NCBI RefSeq assembly: GCF_000425165.1 | Contig: NZ_KE384320.1 | Location: 530,994-594,993, forward strand | From: Photobacterium halotolerans DSM 18316 | Lineage (GTDB): Bacteria; Pseudomonadota; Gammaproteobacteria; Enterobacterales; Vibrionaceae | DNA: 64,000 bases | Direction of reading: 5' to 3' | In this document: piece by piece, positions 22,752-33,000 of the stretch | Position numbering within the stretch: position 1 is the stretch's first letter | How the letters are laid out: each line of letters starts with the position of its first letter | Position numbers and translations under genes: made by a program | The notes under the pieces: generated by a model | Told to the model about the DNA's origin: nothing | Database searches by the model: none | What the model saw: the letters and a program-made list of their open reading frames with translations, nothing else

Positions 22752-23939
22752 TTATTTCAGGGTAATACGGGCAAACTTGCGCTTACCGACCTGATACACA
22801 GCCGTACCTGCACTTAGCTCAAGCTTGCTATCGTCCACTTTTTCACCGTTGATTTTCACCGCGCCCTGGCGGATCATCCGCAGTGCGTCAGAGGTTGAAT
22901 TGACCAGATCGGCATCTTTCAGCAGGTTGGCGATTGCCACACCGGCTGCAAATTCGAACTCAGGCATTTCATCCGGCATCGCCCCTTTCTGGAAACGGTT
23001 GATGAAATCCTGCTCGGCGGCATCAGCGTCCGCTTCAGAGTGGAAGCGGGCAATGATCTCCTTCGCCAGCAGAATTTTCACATCGCGCGGATTACGGCCA
23101 TCGGCAATTTCCTGCTTGAGCTGCTCAATCTCTTCCAGCGGACGGAAGGACAGCAGTTCATAGTAGTTCCACATCAGATCATCAGAAATCGACATGATCT
23201 TACCGAACATTTCGGTCGGGGCTTCAGCCACACCAATGTAGTTATGGGCCGATTTGGACATCTTCTTCACGCCGTCCAGACCCACCAGCAGTGGCATGGT
23301 CAGCACTACCTGCGGCTTCTGACCTTCCGCTTTTTGCAGCTCACGGCCCATCAGCAGGTTGAACTTCTGATCCGTTCCGCCCAGCTCAACATCGGTGTTC
23401 ATTGCCACCGAGTCGTAGCCCTGCAGCAAGGGGTACATGAATTCATGAATGGCAATCGGACGGCCTTCGTTATAGCGCTTTTTGAAGTCGTCACGTTCCA
23501 GCATGCGGGCAACCGTCTGGCTGGCCGCCAGGCGGATCATGCCTTCAGCACCCAGCTCCGACAGCCAGGAGGAGTTGAACTCAATCTTCGTTTTGGCCGG
23601 GTCGAGGATCTTGAATACCTGCTCTTTATAGGTTTCGGCATTGCGCAGTACATCTTCGCGGGTCAGGGGAGGACGCGTGGTGTTCTTACCGGTAGGATCA
23701 CCCACCATTCCGGTGAAATCGCCAATCAGGAAAGTGACCTCGTGGCCCAGCTCCTGGAAGGTACGCAGTTTATTGAGGATGACAGTGTGGCCCAGATGAA
23801 TGTCCGGCGCTGTCGGATCCGCCCCCAGTTTAATTCGCAGAGGACGATTTTCCTTCAGTTTGGCAATCAACTCTTCTTCCGGGATCAGTTCGTCGACCCC
23901 GCGCTTAATTTCCGCTAACGCATGCTCAATGCTGGCCAT
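22752..23939 (-). CDS. tyrS: Tyrosyl-tRNA synthetase
   Basis: Charges tRNA-Tyr, 395 residues. Class I motifs are HLGHT (HIGH-like, near residue 48) and KKMSKS near 230, with tyrosine-pocket GGTDQKFN and a C-terminal S4 RNA-binding domain ([18 protein letters not shown]). It belongs to the bacterial subgroup without the longer E. coli-TyrS-like N-terminus. The start [14 protein letters not shown] is supported by conservation. It is divergent from the M23 peptidase gene. Confidence 0.95.
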   Translation of the reverse strand: MASIEHALAEIKRGVDELIPEEELIAKLKENRPLRIKLGADPTAPDIHLGHTVILNKLRTFQELGHEVTFLIGDFTGMVGDPTGKNTTRPPLTREDVLRNAETYKEQVFKILDPAKTKIEFNSSWLSELGAEGMIRLAASQTVARMLERDDFKKRYNEGRPIAIHEFMYPLLQGYDSVAMNTDVELGGTDQKFNLLMGRELQKAEGQKPQVVLTMPLLVGLDGVKKMSKSAHNYIGVAEAPTEMFGKIMSISDDLMWNYYELLSFRPLEEIEQLKQEIADGRNPRDVKILLAKEIIARFHSEADADAAEQDFINRFQKGAMPDEMPEFEFAAGVAIANLLKDADLVNSTSDALRMIRQGAVKINGEKVDDSKLELSAGTAVYQVGKRKFARITLK

Positions 23940-24047
23940 TCCTGTTCACTCCCACAAAATTGGCATAAATATGATAAAGGGCAATATTACTTGAATAGCG
24001 ATGTTTTTTGAAACCAGTTAGACTTAGCCTTGTCTTATTTTTCTCTT

Positions 24048-25406
24048 ATGCGCAAAAAACATCAAAATAATTATCAAATGCTAATATCAAAATTTTCCCG
24101 TTTGCCAAGGATACATCAGATTCTCATCACCATTATCAGTGCGGTGACTGTACTGCTGATCCTGCTGCCGGGCGCAGAGGAGATGGAGAAGCCTGAGCAA
24201 AAGTTTGAAATCGGCAAACTCTATCCGCTCGACATCAAGGTCGACGGGCCTCAGTTGCAGGCAACCGGCGTCGCTCCACCCTTGTTACCGCCTCCGCTGA
24301 CCTGGACAGAGCATGTGATCAAACCGGGTGAAAGCCTGGCGCTGGTATTTGATAAAGTCGGCCTCAGCCCAGCCACACTCTATCGCCTGATCAATGCCGA
24401 TGAGGGTACCCAATCCCTGATCACATTGCGTCCCGGCGACAAGCTACGCTTCGGGCTTGATGACAACAAAGATCTGATTCAGCTCATTCAGCCGATCAAT
24501 GCCACAGAAACCCTCTATATCACCCGCAAAGGCGACACCTTCCACTCCAGAACCGAAGTGAAGAAGGTCGATACTCAGCTCAATTTTGCCCAGGCAGTGA
24601 TCACCTCCAGCTTCTGGAACGCCGCGGCGGATGCCGGTCTGACGCCGAACCAGATCATGGAAATTGCCGGTATTTTTGGCTGGGATATCGACTTTGCTCT
24701 GGATATCCGCGAAGGCGATACTTTTTCTGTTTTGTTTGAAGAACGCTATGTCGAAGGCGAACCCATAGGCCGCGGCAACATTCTTGCTGCCACCTTCTCC
24801 AACCTGGGTCAGACCTTCACTGCGGTCCGAAACAGCCAGGATGGCAAATATTACGATCCGGATGGCCGGGCGATGCAAAAAGCCTTCCTGCGCTCACCGG
24901 TGAACTTCCGCTACGTCAGCTCCAACTTTAACCCCCGCCGTCTGCACCCGGTGACCGGCCAGGTGAAAGCGCACCGCGGCACCGATTACGTGGCCCCGGT
25001 GGGAACACCTATCTGGTCGGCCGGTGACGGTGTGGTGATGAAATCGGCCTACAACCAGTTCAACGGTAATTACGTCTTTATCCGCCACAGTTCCACCTAT
25101 GTCACCAAATACCTGCACCTGAGCAAACGCCTGGTGAAAACCGGCCAGCGGGTTAAACAGGGGCAAACGATAGGTAAACTGGGCAGCAGCGGCCGGGTTA
25201 CGGGGGCGCACCTGCACTATGAATTTCTGGTCAACGGTGTACACAAGAACCCCAGAACTGTGTCTCTGCCTCAGTCAGACTCGCTGAAAGGTAAAGACAA
25301 AGCCGCCTTCAAGCAGCAGGCCAGTGAACGTTTGGCGCAGCTCACTCAGCTGCGCCAGTTGCTGGCCACCAATAGCAATGCCAGCTTAATGCCGTCCAGA
25401 AGCTGA
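24048..25406 (+). CDS. M23 peptidoglycan DD-endopeptidase (MepM/Shy-like)
   Basis: Membrane-anchored murein endopeptidase that opens cross-links during growth, about 452 residues. One N-terminal transmembrane helix (ILITIISAVTVLLILLPG), a LysM/OapA-like segment (HVIKPGESLALVFDKVGL), then the LytM/M23 domain with Zn ligands in KAHRGTDYVAPVGTP and GAHLHYEF. This matches the MepM/YebA and Vibrio Shy proteins. The start is uncertain: ATG at 24048 (MRKKHQNNYQ) is chosen, but none of the candidates, including TTG 24030 and ATG 24078, has a good ribosome site. A shared terminator separates it from the convergent erpA. Confidence 0.88.
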   Translation: MRKKHQNNYQMLISKFSRLPRIHQILITIISAVTVLLILLPGAEEMEKPEQKFEIGKLYPLDIKVDGPQLQATGVAPPLLPPPLTWTEHVIKPGESLALVFDKVGLSPATLYRLINADEGTQSLITLRPGDKLRFGLDDNKDLIQLIQPINATETLYITRKGDTFHSRTEVKKVDTQLNFAQAVITSSFWNAAADAGLTPNQIMEIAGIFGWDIDFALDIREGDTFSVLFEERYVEGEPIGRGNILAATFSNLGQTFTAVRNSQDGKYYDPDGRAMQKAFLRSPVNFRYVSSNFNPRRLHPVTGQVKAHRGTDYVAPVGTPIWSAGDGVVMKSAYNQFNGNYVFIRHSSTYVTKYLHLSKRLVKTGQRVKQGQTIGKLGSSGRVTGAHLHYEFLVNGVHKNPRTVSLPQSDSLKGKDKAAFKQQASERLAQLTQLRQLLATNSNASLMPSRS

Positions 25407-25430
25407 TGTTCAGCTAAAAATGGCACATAA

Positions 25431-25466
25431 AAAAGCCGTCACCCCGAGTGACGGCTTTTTTTTTTT
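25431..25466. terminator. Bidirectional terminator between M23 gene and erpA
   Basis: An 8-bp stem GCCGTCAC/GTGACGGC with a 5-base loop, an A-run before and T11 after. It works in both directions for the convergent genes. Confidence 0.93.
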
Positions 25467-25486
25467 GCATCGCATATAACGGCTCT

Positions 25487-25828
25487 TTACACGCTGAAGG
25501 AGGCACCGCAGCCACAAGTGGTGGTGGCATTCGGGTTGCTCACAAAGAAACGGGAACCTTCCAGTCCTTCGGTATAATCAACCGTACCGCCAATGAGATA
25601 CTGCAGACTCATAGGGTCAACCACCAGGGTGACGCCGCTGTTCTCTATGGTGGTGTCGCCGTCATTCACTTTTTCGTCAAAGGTGAAACCATACTGGAAG
25701 CCACTGCAGCCACCACCTGTGATATACACACGCAATTTCAGCTCAGGGTTTTCCTCTTCCGCTATCAGCGCTTTCACCTTATTCGCTGCAACATCCGAAA
25801 AGTTCAGCGGGAAACTGGCATCGCTCAT
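25487..25828 (-). CDS. erpA: Iron-sulfur cluster insertion protein ErpA
   Basis: A-type Fe-S carrier that delivers clusters to apoproteins such as those of isoprenoid synthesis and respiration. 113 residues starting [19 protein letters not shown]. An in-frame TTG two codons upstream is rejected. The three conserved cysteines are present: Cys41 in GGGCSGF, and Cys105 and Cys107 in TTCGCGASF. Upstream lies an IscR type-1-like site overlapping its promoter, as for E. coli erpA. It is divergent from hemL. Confidence 0.95.
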   Translation of the reverse strand: MSDASFPLNFSDVAANKVKALIAEEENPELKLRVYITGGGCSGFQYGFTFDEKVNDGDTTIENSGVTLVVDPMSLQYLIGGTVDYTEGLEGSRFFVSNPNATTTCGCGASFSV

Positions 25829-25877
25829 TAGCAACCTCTCAATTCATCTTCATGTTGGTCAACTGACCTTTACGACG

Positions 25878-25906
25878 ATTATCTAATACCTGACTGCTGC
25901 GTTCAA
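25878..25906 (-). promoter_or_regulatory. erpA promoter
   Basis: Read on the minus strand: -35 TTGAAC (25906-25901), a 17-base spacer and -10 GATAAT (25883-25878). This puts transcription start about 43 bases before the erpA ATG. The elements overlap the IscR-like site almost completely. Confidence 0.7.
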
Positions 25907-25910
25907 GTAT
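25886..25910 (-). promoter_or_regulatory. IscR type-1-like binding site in the erpA promoter
   Basis: A 25-base imperfect palindrome with left arm ATACCTGACT and right arm TTCAAGTAT on the plus strand. By hand it matches the E. coli type-1 IscR consensus (ATASYYGACT-centre-AGTCRRSTAT) at about 21 of 25 positions, with the outer arms fully conserved. It covers the spacer and -35 of the erpA promoter, so [2Fe-2S]-IscR should repress erpA when clusters are plentiful. Confidence 0.75.
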
Positions 25911-26023
25911 TGACCACAAACGCGTCGTATAAGTGGGCGGCTCAATAAAAATGCCCTCTCGCCATTGAATTCGCATTTACGTACAATAGCGCCCTTATCA
26001 CCAAAGGATTACAGGAAATAACC

Positions 26024-27319
26024 ATGAGCAAATCGGCTGAATTATTTGCCAAAGCACAACACACCATTCCTGGCGGGGTCAACTCTCCGGTCCGCGCATT
26101 TGCTGGCGTGGGCGGCGATCCGCTGTTTATTGAGCGTGCCGACGGTGCCTATATTTTTGATGCCGATGGCAGAGCTTACATCGACTATGTCGGCTCCTGG
26201 GGACCGATGATCCTTGGCCACAACCATGTTGCCATCCGTGATGCCGTGATCGATGCCGCCCGTCAGGGGCTGAGCTTCGGTGCACCGACCGAGATGGAAA
26301 TCACCATGGCAGAGCTGGTGTCCAAACTGGTGCCGTCCATGGAAATGGTACGTATGGTCAGCTCTGGCACCGAAGCTACCATGAGCGCGATTCGTCTGGC
26401 CCGTGGTTTCACCGGCCGCGACAAAATCATCAAATTCGAAGGCTGTTACCATGGCCACGCTGACTGCCTGCTGGTCAAAGCCGGTTCCGGTGCCCTGACC
26501 TTAGGCCAGCCAAGCTCACCGGGTGTGCCGGCAGATTTTGCCAAACATACCCTGACCTGTACCTTCAACAGCCTGGAATCAGTGCGTGAAGCCTTTGCTG
26601 AACATCCGGAGCAAATTGCCTGCATCATAGTGGAACCTGTGGCTGGCAACATGAACTGTATTCCCCCTGTACCGGGCTTCCTGCAAGGGCTGCGTGAGAT
26701 CTGTGACGAATTCGGTGCCCTGCTGATCCTGGACGAAGTGATGACAGGTTTCCGTGTGGCTCACGGCGGTGCTCAGGCTTACTACGACGTCAAACCGGAT
26801 CTGACGACTCTGGGCAAAATCATTGGCGGCGGTATGCCTGTCGGCGCATTCGGCGGCCGCCGCGAGGTCATGCAGTATATTGCACCGACCGGCCCTGTGT
26901 ATCAGGCCGGTACGCTGTCGGGTAACCCGGTTGCCATGGCTGCCGGTTATGCCTGCCTGACGGTACTGACTCAGGAAGGCAATGAGAGACGTCTGGCGCA
27001 AACCACCCAGCGCCTGGCCGAAGGTTTTCAGGCGCTGGCCGACAAATACGGCATCCCGCTGGTGACTAATCAGGTCGGTGCTATGTTCGGTTTCTTCTTT
27101 ACCGATCAGCAAAATGTGCACAGCTACCAGGATGTTGCCCGCTGTGATGTAGAGCGATTCAAGCGTTTCTTCAATCTGATGCTGCAAAAGGGCGTGTACC
27201 TGGCACCTTCGGCATTCGAAGCCTGCTTTACCTCGCTGGCACACGGCGAGAAAGAAATCGACGCCACGCTGGAAGCGGCAGAATACGCTTTTGCAACCCT
27301 GGCACAAGAAGCCCAGTAA
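26024..27319 (+). CDS. hemL: Glutamate-1-semialdehyde 2,1-aminomutase
   Basis: PLP enzyme converting glutamate-1-semialdehyde to 5-aminolevulinate, the first dedicated C5-pathway step of haem synthesis. 431 residues. PLP lysine is Lys265 in [14 protein letters not shown], the same number as in E. coli. Other motifs are [26 protein letters not shown] and [18 protein letters not shown] is upstream of the ATG. It is divergent from erpA and followed by a terminator. Confidence 0.96.
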   Translation: MSKSAELFAKAQHTIPGGVNSPVRAFAGVGGDPLFIERADGAYIFDADGRAYIDYVGSWGPMILGHNHVAIRDAVIDAARQGLSFGAPTEMEITMAELVSKLVPSMEMVRMVSSGTEATMSAIRLARGFTGRDKIIKFEGCYHGHADCLLVKAGSGALTLGQPSSPGVPADFAKHTLTCTFNSLESVREAFAEHPEQIACIIVEPVAGNMNCIPPVPGFLQGLREICDEFGALLILDEVMTGFRVAHGGAQAYYDVKPDLTTLGKIIGGGMPVGAFGGRREVMQYIAPTGPVYQAGTLSGNPVAMAAGYACLTVLTQEGNERRLAQTTQRLAEGFQALADKYGIPLVTNQVGAMFGFFFTDQQNVHSYQDVARCDVERFKRFFNLMLQKGVYLAPSAFEACFTSLAHGEKEIDATLEAAEYAFATLAQEAQ

Positions 27320-27344
27320 GGCGCGCATCTTAATCTGATTTTGC

Positions 27345-27374
27345 AAGGGCAGGAGACATCCTGCCCTTTTGTTT
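27345..27374 (+). terminator. hemL terminator
   Basis: A 10-bp stem AAGGGCAGGA/TCCTGCCCTT with loop GACA, followed by TTGTTT. Confidence 0.85.
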
Positions 27375-27518
27375 GCCCTGCCCGTTATTACAGAATGGCC
27401 ATCCTTTTGTTCCGGACAGATGTCACTGTAATATCACAGAAATACTCACTGATGGCATTGCCAGCGCCTCAACCGGATGCAATGATAAACAGATTGCAAA
27501 CTGCTGAAGGACAATCCC

Positions 27519-28601
27519 GTGCCAAAACCTTTTCAAGCCCAGTCAAGACACTGGATGCTCATGGCTGCGCTGGCAGTGGCCACCTATGCCAGTTACCGCT
27601 TGATTGAGCCATACCTCGGCCCGATCGTGATGGCCTTTATCATTTCCCTGCTGTTCTATCCGCTGCATGCCAGAATTGAAAAACGCTTTGGCCGGCCAAA
27701 CCGCTCTGCCATTTTATCCTGCACTATACTGACCTTTATCCTGGTGATCCCTGTGCTGGTCGTCTTCGCCTCCATTGTTCAGCAAGGCTCCGCCTTTTCC
27801 AAAGACAGCTACGCCTGGCTGACAGCGGGCGGTCCCAAGGAAGTGCTGTCGCACCCTTATGCCCAAACTGTGCTGCATACCATTAATAAATGGTCTCCTT
27901 TTGAAAGCCTGGACGTACAGTCAATCGTGCAGAAGCTGGCTTCTGCTGCCTCTAAGCTGGGAACGCAACTGCTTAATATCAGTGCCAAATTGCTGGGCGA
28001 TGCCACTAACTTTGTGCTCAGCTTTCTGCTGATGTTGTTTGTGCTCTTCTTTCTGTTACGTGACCACGACAAAATCGTGGCCACCCTGCGCCATGTGCTG
28101 CCCTTAACCCGCAGTCAGGAAGATGCCTTACTGACGGAAGTCGAACAGGTGGCGAAATCCGCCGTCATGGGATCGTTTCTGACAGCGCTGGCACAAGGTA
28201 TCGCCGGCGGCTTTGCGATGTGGTTAGCCGGTTTCCCGGGACTGTTCTGGGGATCGATGATGGCGTTTGCTTCTTTTATTCCTGTGTTCGGTACGGCACT
28301 GATCTGGCTACCGGCTTCTTTGTACCTGCTGCTTGTCGATCAATGGCAGTGGGCTGTGTTTCTGATCGCCTGGGGGATTATTGTGGTCGGCTCTATCGAC
28401 AACTTCCTTCGTCCGCTGCTGATGCAGGGCAACTCAGGCATGAATACCTTGCTGATCTTCTTCTCTATTCTGGGGGGCTTGCATCTGTTTGGTCTGATTG
28501 GCCTGATTTACGGGCCGATCATTTTCGCAGTCACCTTAGTCTTGTTTAAACTCTATGAAGTCGAATTCAAAGACTTTCTCGACCATCAGGACACCCACTG
28601 A
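27519..28601 (+). CDS. AI-2E/PerM-family membrane transporter
   Basis: 360-residue protein of the PF01594-type family (PerM/YdiK/TqsA relatives; substrates range from AI-2 to cations and are mostly unknown). About eight membrane helices: a pair near residues 13-50, one near 65-85, a cytoplasmic/periplasmic stretch to 165, then helices at 165-185, 210-240, 242-275, 280-300 and 310-345. The family motif GxxxGPIIFA appears as GLIYGPIIFAVTLVLFKLYE. The GTG start at 27519 has AAGGACA 8 bases upstream; no ATG fits as well. Confidence 0.88.
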   Translation: MPKPFQAQSRHWMLMAALAVATYASYRLIEPYLGPIVMAFIISLLFYPLHARIEKRFGRPNRSAILSCTILTFILVIPVLVVFASIVQQGSAFSKDSYAWLTAGGPKEVLSHPYAQTVLHTINKWSPFESLDVQSIVQKLASAASKLGTQLLNISAKLLGDATNFVLSFLLMLFVLFFLLRDHDKIVATLRHVLPLTRSQEDALLTEVEQVAKSAVMGSFLTALAQGIAGGFAMWLAGFPGLFWGSMMAFASFIPVFGTALIWLPASLYLLLVDQWQWAVFLIAWGIIVVGSIDNFLRPLLMQGNSGMNTLLIFFSILGGLHLFGLIGLIYGPIIFAVTLVLFKLYEVEFKDFLDHQDTH

Positions 28602-28610
28602 TCCACGCCG

Positions 28611-28635
28611 GGCAGCCAAACAAACGGCTGCCTTT
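28611..28635 (+). terminator. Weak terminator-like hairpin before rsmC
   Basis: A 7-bp stem GGCAGCC/GGCTGCC with an 8-base loop, then TTTCC. The U-tract is short, so termination would be partial. Confidence 0.45.
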
Positions 28636-28696
28636 CCATACGGCCGGAATTGTGGAACAATTCGCGCCCGGAATCAGAATCACCACAGAGGCTCTC

Positions 28697-29737
28697 ATGT
28701 CTTCCAATGCATCGACCTACAGTGCTGCCAGCCAGGTAGTTGCCCGTCAACTCGACTTTTTTACCGATCGCCATGTGCTGGTAGCCGGAGAACTGGACGA
28801 CCTCTATCCGATAGAACTGGCGGCCGTCGCCAGCAGTGTTCAGGTCTTCACTACCCACTACGGCCAGCATCTCAGCCTGAGCCGTTCCGGCAAGATCAGC
28901 AGCCATTTTGGCGCGGAATTGTCAGCCAGCGATGTGCAGGGTGTCGACATGATCCTGCTCTACTGGCCGAAAGCCAAAGCCGAAGCCGACTACCTGCTGG
29001 CGATGCTGCTGGCGCATTGCGGACCGGAAACCGAAATCTGCATTGTGGGTGAAAACCGCAGTGGTGTGCGCAGTGCCGAGAAAATGTTTGCCCCGTACGG
29101 CCCGCTCAACAAATATGACACGGCTCGTCGCTGCAGCTTTTACTGGGGGCGCTGTCAGCATCAGGCACCCGAATTCAAGCTTGATGACTGGTTCCGCAAT
29201 TACACCCTGACTATCGGTGAGCAGACGCTGACTATCCGCTCACTGCCGGGGGTGTTCAGCCTGGGCGAGTTTGATCAGGGCTCCCGCCTTCTGGTTGACA
29301 ACCTGCCGGATCTGTCCGGACGCGTGCTGGATTTTGGCTGCGGCGCCGGCGTCATAGGTGCGGTGATGAAAACCCGTTTTCCGGACATCACACTGGATCT
29401 GGCAGATATCAGCGCCCTGGCCATTGCCTCTGCCAGAGAGACCTTCCGCGTTAACCACCTGGAAGGGGGATTTATTGCCACCGATGTCTATCATTCGCTG
29501 CCGGAGCAATACGACTTTCTCATCAGCAATCCGCCCTTCCATGCCGGTTTGAAAACCTTCTATGCCGCTACTGAGCAGTTTATCGAGCAGTCTCCGGCTC
29601 ACCTCACAGCCAACGGGGAGCTGGTGATAGTGGCCAATAATTTTCTCCAATATCCGCCTTTGCTGGAACGTTGCCTGGGCGGCTATGAGATTCGCGCCAA
29701 AAACAATAAATTCTCCATTTATCACGCGAAAAAATAA
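28697..29737 (+). CDS. rsmC: 16S rRNA m2G1207 methyltransferase
   Basis: SAM-dependent methyltransferase acting on G1207 of 16S rRNA in the 30S subunit, 346 residues. The start MSSNASTYSAASQVVARQLD is chosen over an upstream ATG because AGAGG precedes it and the upstream part does not fit the family. Degenerate N-terminal methyltransferase-like domain, then the active C-terminal domain with SAM motif VLDFGCGAGVIGAVM near residue 210 and catalytic SNPPFHAG near 280. Confidence 0.94.
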   Translation: MSSNASTYSAASQVVARQLDFFTDRHVLVAGELDDLYPIELAAVASSVQVFTTHYGQHLSLSRSGKISSHFGAELSASDVQGVDMILLYWPKAKAEADYLLAMLLAHCGPETEICIVGENRSGVRSAEKMFAPYGPLNKYDTARRCSFYWGRCQHQAPEFKLDDWFRNYTLTIGEQTLTIRSLPGVFSLGEFDQGSRLLVDNLPDLSGRVLDFGCGAGVIGAVMKTRFPDITLDLADISALAIASARETFRVNHLEGGFIATDVYHSLPEQYDFLISNPPFHAGLKTFYAATEQFIEQSPAHLTANGELVIVANNFLQYPPLLERCLGGYEIRAKNNKFSIYHAKK

Positions 29738-29743
29738 GCCACT

Positions 29744-29773
29744 TTGCCTGCCGTCTTTGCTGATGGCAGGCAA
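29744..29773 (+). terminator. Hairpin after rsmC without U-tract
   Basis: A 9-bp stem TTGCCTGCC/GGCAGGCAA with a 12-base loop, immediately after the rsmC stop. No run of T follows, so it may be a 3'-end stabilising or Rho-assisted element rather than a classical terminator. Confidence 0.4.
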
Positions 29774-30020
29774 TAAACGCCTTGCCTTTGCCGCTAAAAC
29801 CCGTCAGTTCCGTCAAAATTGTGTCGTAGCACACGCTTCATCCATGACTTCCTTGATTGTGTAAAAAAACTCAGTATAAACGGTTATTCAGCTGCAAAAG
29901 CCCGCGTAAACAGCCTGTTCACCGTCACAACGGCGGGTTTCGTTTTGGCAAAAATGCCAGTGAGCGCTTTTGATAGCATCACAGACAGATTTGTATCAAC
30001 AGATCAAAGGTCAGCCGGAC

Positions 30021-33000
30021 ATGCAAAATACCACCCGTTTTAAACGTCTCCAGCATACTCTGATGCTGGCTTTCCTGCTGCTGAGCCTGATCCCGCTCAC
30101 CCTGTCTTCTTTGTTTTTCCTGCATTCACACACCCGGGATCTGGCGGAACAGAGTACCAGCCACCTGGCTTCATTGCGCGACAACAAACGCCAACAGCTC
30201 AGTGCCTTTTTTACCGCGAAAGAATCGGAAATACAGAGCTTTGTTCGCTCTGAGCTGGCCAACGCCAGTGGCGGGCGCTTTTACGGCATAGTCGGCGCTT
30301 TCCGTCAGTTAGGAGACATCAACCGCCTCAGTAAAGGCTCCAGTAACGGCGAGTACTTCAGCCATACCCTGATCTCCCGGCCACCATCCAGTGAAGTGGA
30401 TAACACCTCTCCTGATTTCATCGTTCAGGAAAGGTATCGCCTGATCTACAAGCGCTACCACTGGGCTTACGAGGAATATCTGAAACGCTCTGATTTCAGT
30501 GACCTTCTGCTGGTGGATCTCGATGGTAATGTGGTGTACACCTCTCGCAGCCCGGATTTGTTTGCAGCCCGTTTAGGGGCCGGCAGCGCGCAATACCCGG
30601 CACTCAGCCAGACTTACAGCAATATCAAAACCCTGACGGCTCAGTTCAGAGAGCGGCAATCCCGTAACAGCCACAGAGACCTCGGTGAGCGCGAGCCAGA
30701 GCAGATGCCTATCGCCTTTACCGATTTTGCCGCCGATGGTGATAACAGGGAAGCGACCGCCTGGTTCGCCGCCCCTATCATTCAGCACGGCTACCTGCAC
30801 AGTTACGCTTTCTTTAAACTGAGCAACCGCACTATTGCCGACGTCATGTCCAGCAGCAGTGAGGCCAATCAGTACGTCCAGACGCTGCTCATCGGCCAGG
30901 ATCATAACCTGCGCCTGCCCAACGACGGTGACTTACCGGCAGAGCTGGCCAGTGCCGGTATAGATCACGCTCTGGCAGGTAAAGCCGGGGTCGGCAGCTT
31001 ACTGAACTTCAACAATATTCCGGTGCTGAGTGCGTACGCACCGATTGATGTGCTCGGCAACAAGTGGGCCCTGGTGGTTGAGCTGCCTGAGCAGGAGGCT
31101 TTCTCCCGTATCCACCAGCTGGAGGAATTTTTTCTCCTTGCCATTTTGGCGGCAGTCATACTGGTGACCATAACGGCGCATTGGCTGTCCAATTACATCA
31201 CCGCCCCGCTGCTGCGCTTGACCTGGGCCGCCGAGCAGGTCTCAGCCGGCGATCTGGATCAAAAGATCACCTCGACCGATCGCCGTGATGAAATTGGTCG
31301 TCTGGCGATCAGCTTTGCCCGAATGCAACGCTCCATTCGTGAAAAAATCACCCTGATCCGCGAGCAGAATACCGAGCTGGAACACAACCTGGCCGTGATC
31401 CAGCAACAGAACGACGAGCTGCAGGCCGCAGACAAGCTCAAAGACGAATTTCTTGCCACCACCTCCCATGAACTGCGCACCCCGCTGCACGGTATGGTCG
31501 GCATTGCCGAAGCCATGCTGGCCGGTGCCAACGGGCCGATCCAGCCGGATCAGCAACGTCAGCTGGACATGATCATCAGCAGTGGTCAGCGCCTGACCAG
31601 GCTGGTCGACGATTTGCTCGACTACCACAAAATGCGCTATGGCGATCTCGATATCCAGCCCCATGCAGTCGATCTTGCCGCGGCCAACCGTTTAGTGCTT
31701 GAACTGTCGGCACACCTGCTCGATGGCAAGCCGGTGCGGATCATCAATCAGATCCAGCCTGATTTACCTCTGGTGATTGCGGACGAACAACGTCTGGAAC
31801 AGATACTGTACAACCTGGTGGGCAACGCCATTAAGTACACCTCAGAGGGTAAAATTATTCTGTCCGCCACTGTGCTGGAAAGTCAGGTCCGCATCCAGGT
31901 GGTCGATACCGGCCAGGGTATACCCGCCGAACAGCTTGAACACATTTTTGAACCCCTGGTGCAGGCCAACACCGGCTCGGCGAACTACCGTCAAGGAGCC
32001 GGACTGGGACTGTCCATCAGCCGGCAGCTGATTGAGCTGATGGGCGGCAGCCTGTATGTCAGCAGCCAGCCCATGATAGGGACGACCTTCAGCTTCACCC
32101 TGCCGCTGGCCACCAAAGAGGACATTAACCGCAGCCAGTTCTGCACACCGCAGCACGGCCATTTCCAGGCTCCTCGCCAGGATATCAATCCGGTCAATAT
32201 TGATGACTTGCCCGATAATCCTGATGGTGAGCTCTTGCTGGTGGTCGACGATGAACCGGTTAACTTGCAGGTTGTCACCAGCTTTTTACGCATTGCCGGC
32301 TATCGGGTGATCACCGCGGAAAACGGTCAGCAAGCCCTCCGTCTGATGGAAGAGCATCAACCGTCACTGGTGCTGCTTGATGTCATGATGCCGGGCATGA
32401 GCGGCTATGAAGTGTGCCAGCAATTGCGTACCCGCTACAGTTTGACGGAACTGCCGGTCATCATGCTGTCTGCATTAGGGCAAGTGCGCGACAGAGTAAA
32501 AGGCTTCGAATTCGGTGCCAACGACTACCTGAGCAAACCCTTTAATAAAGACGAGCTGACCGCCCGGATCCGGGCCCACCTGCAAGCCGCCCAGACTGAA
32601 AGGCAGCGTACTGAAAACCAATGGCTGCAGCAGGAAATCCGCCACCGCGAACAAGTGCAGCTGGCCCTGCTGGATACCCAGACCCGCCTGCTGGGTCTGC
32701 TGGAATCCACCAGCGAGGCCATATTGTGCACCCGCGAAGACGGCCGCATCCGTTATGCCAATAATGCCGCCGGCCAACTCTTTCAGCGCGCGCCGGAGCA
32801 GCTGGAACGCTTGTCGATTCAGGATCTGCTGCTGACCCAGCTGCCAGAGGATATTGAACAGAACCGCCATTACAGCGGTGAACTGAGCTATCGGATTCAG
32901 GATGGCAAGCAGACTCTGGCGACCGATCTTATCCAGTTGCCCGCCGAGTCCGGGCTCAGCCAGATGTTTATCTTTGACAGCCAGGGGCCCAGCTCAGTAC

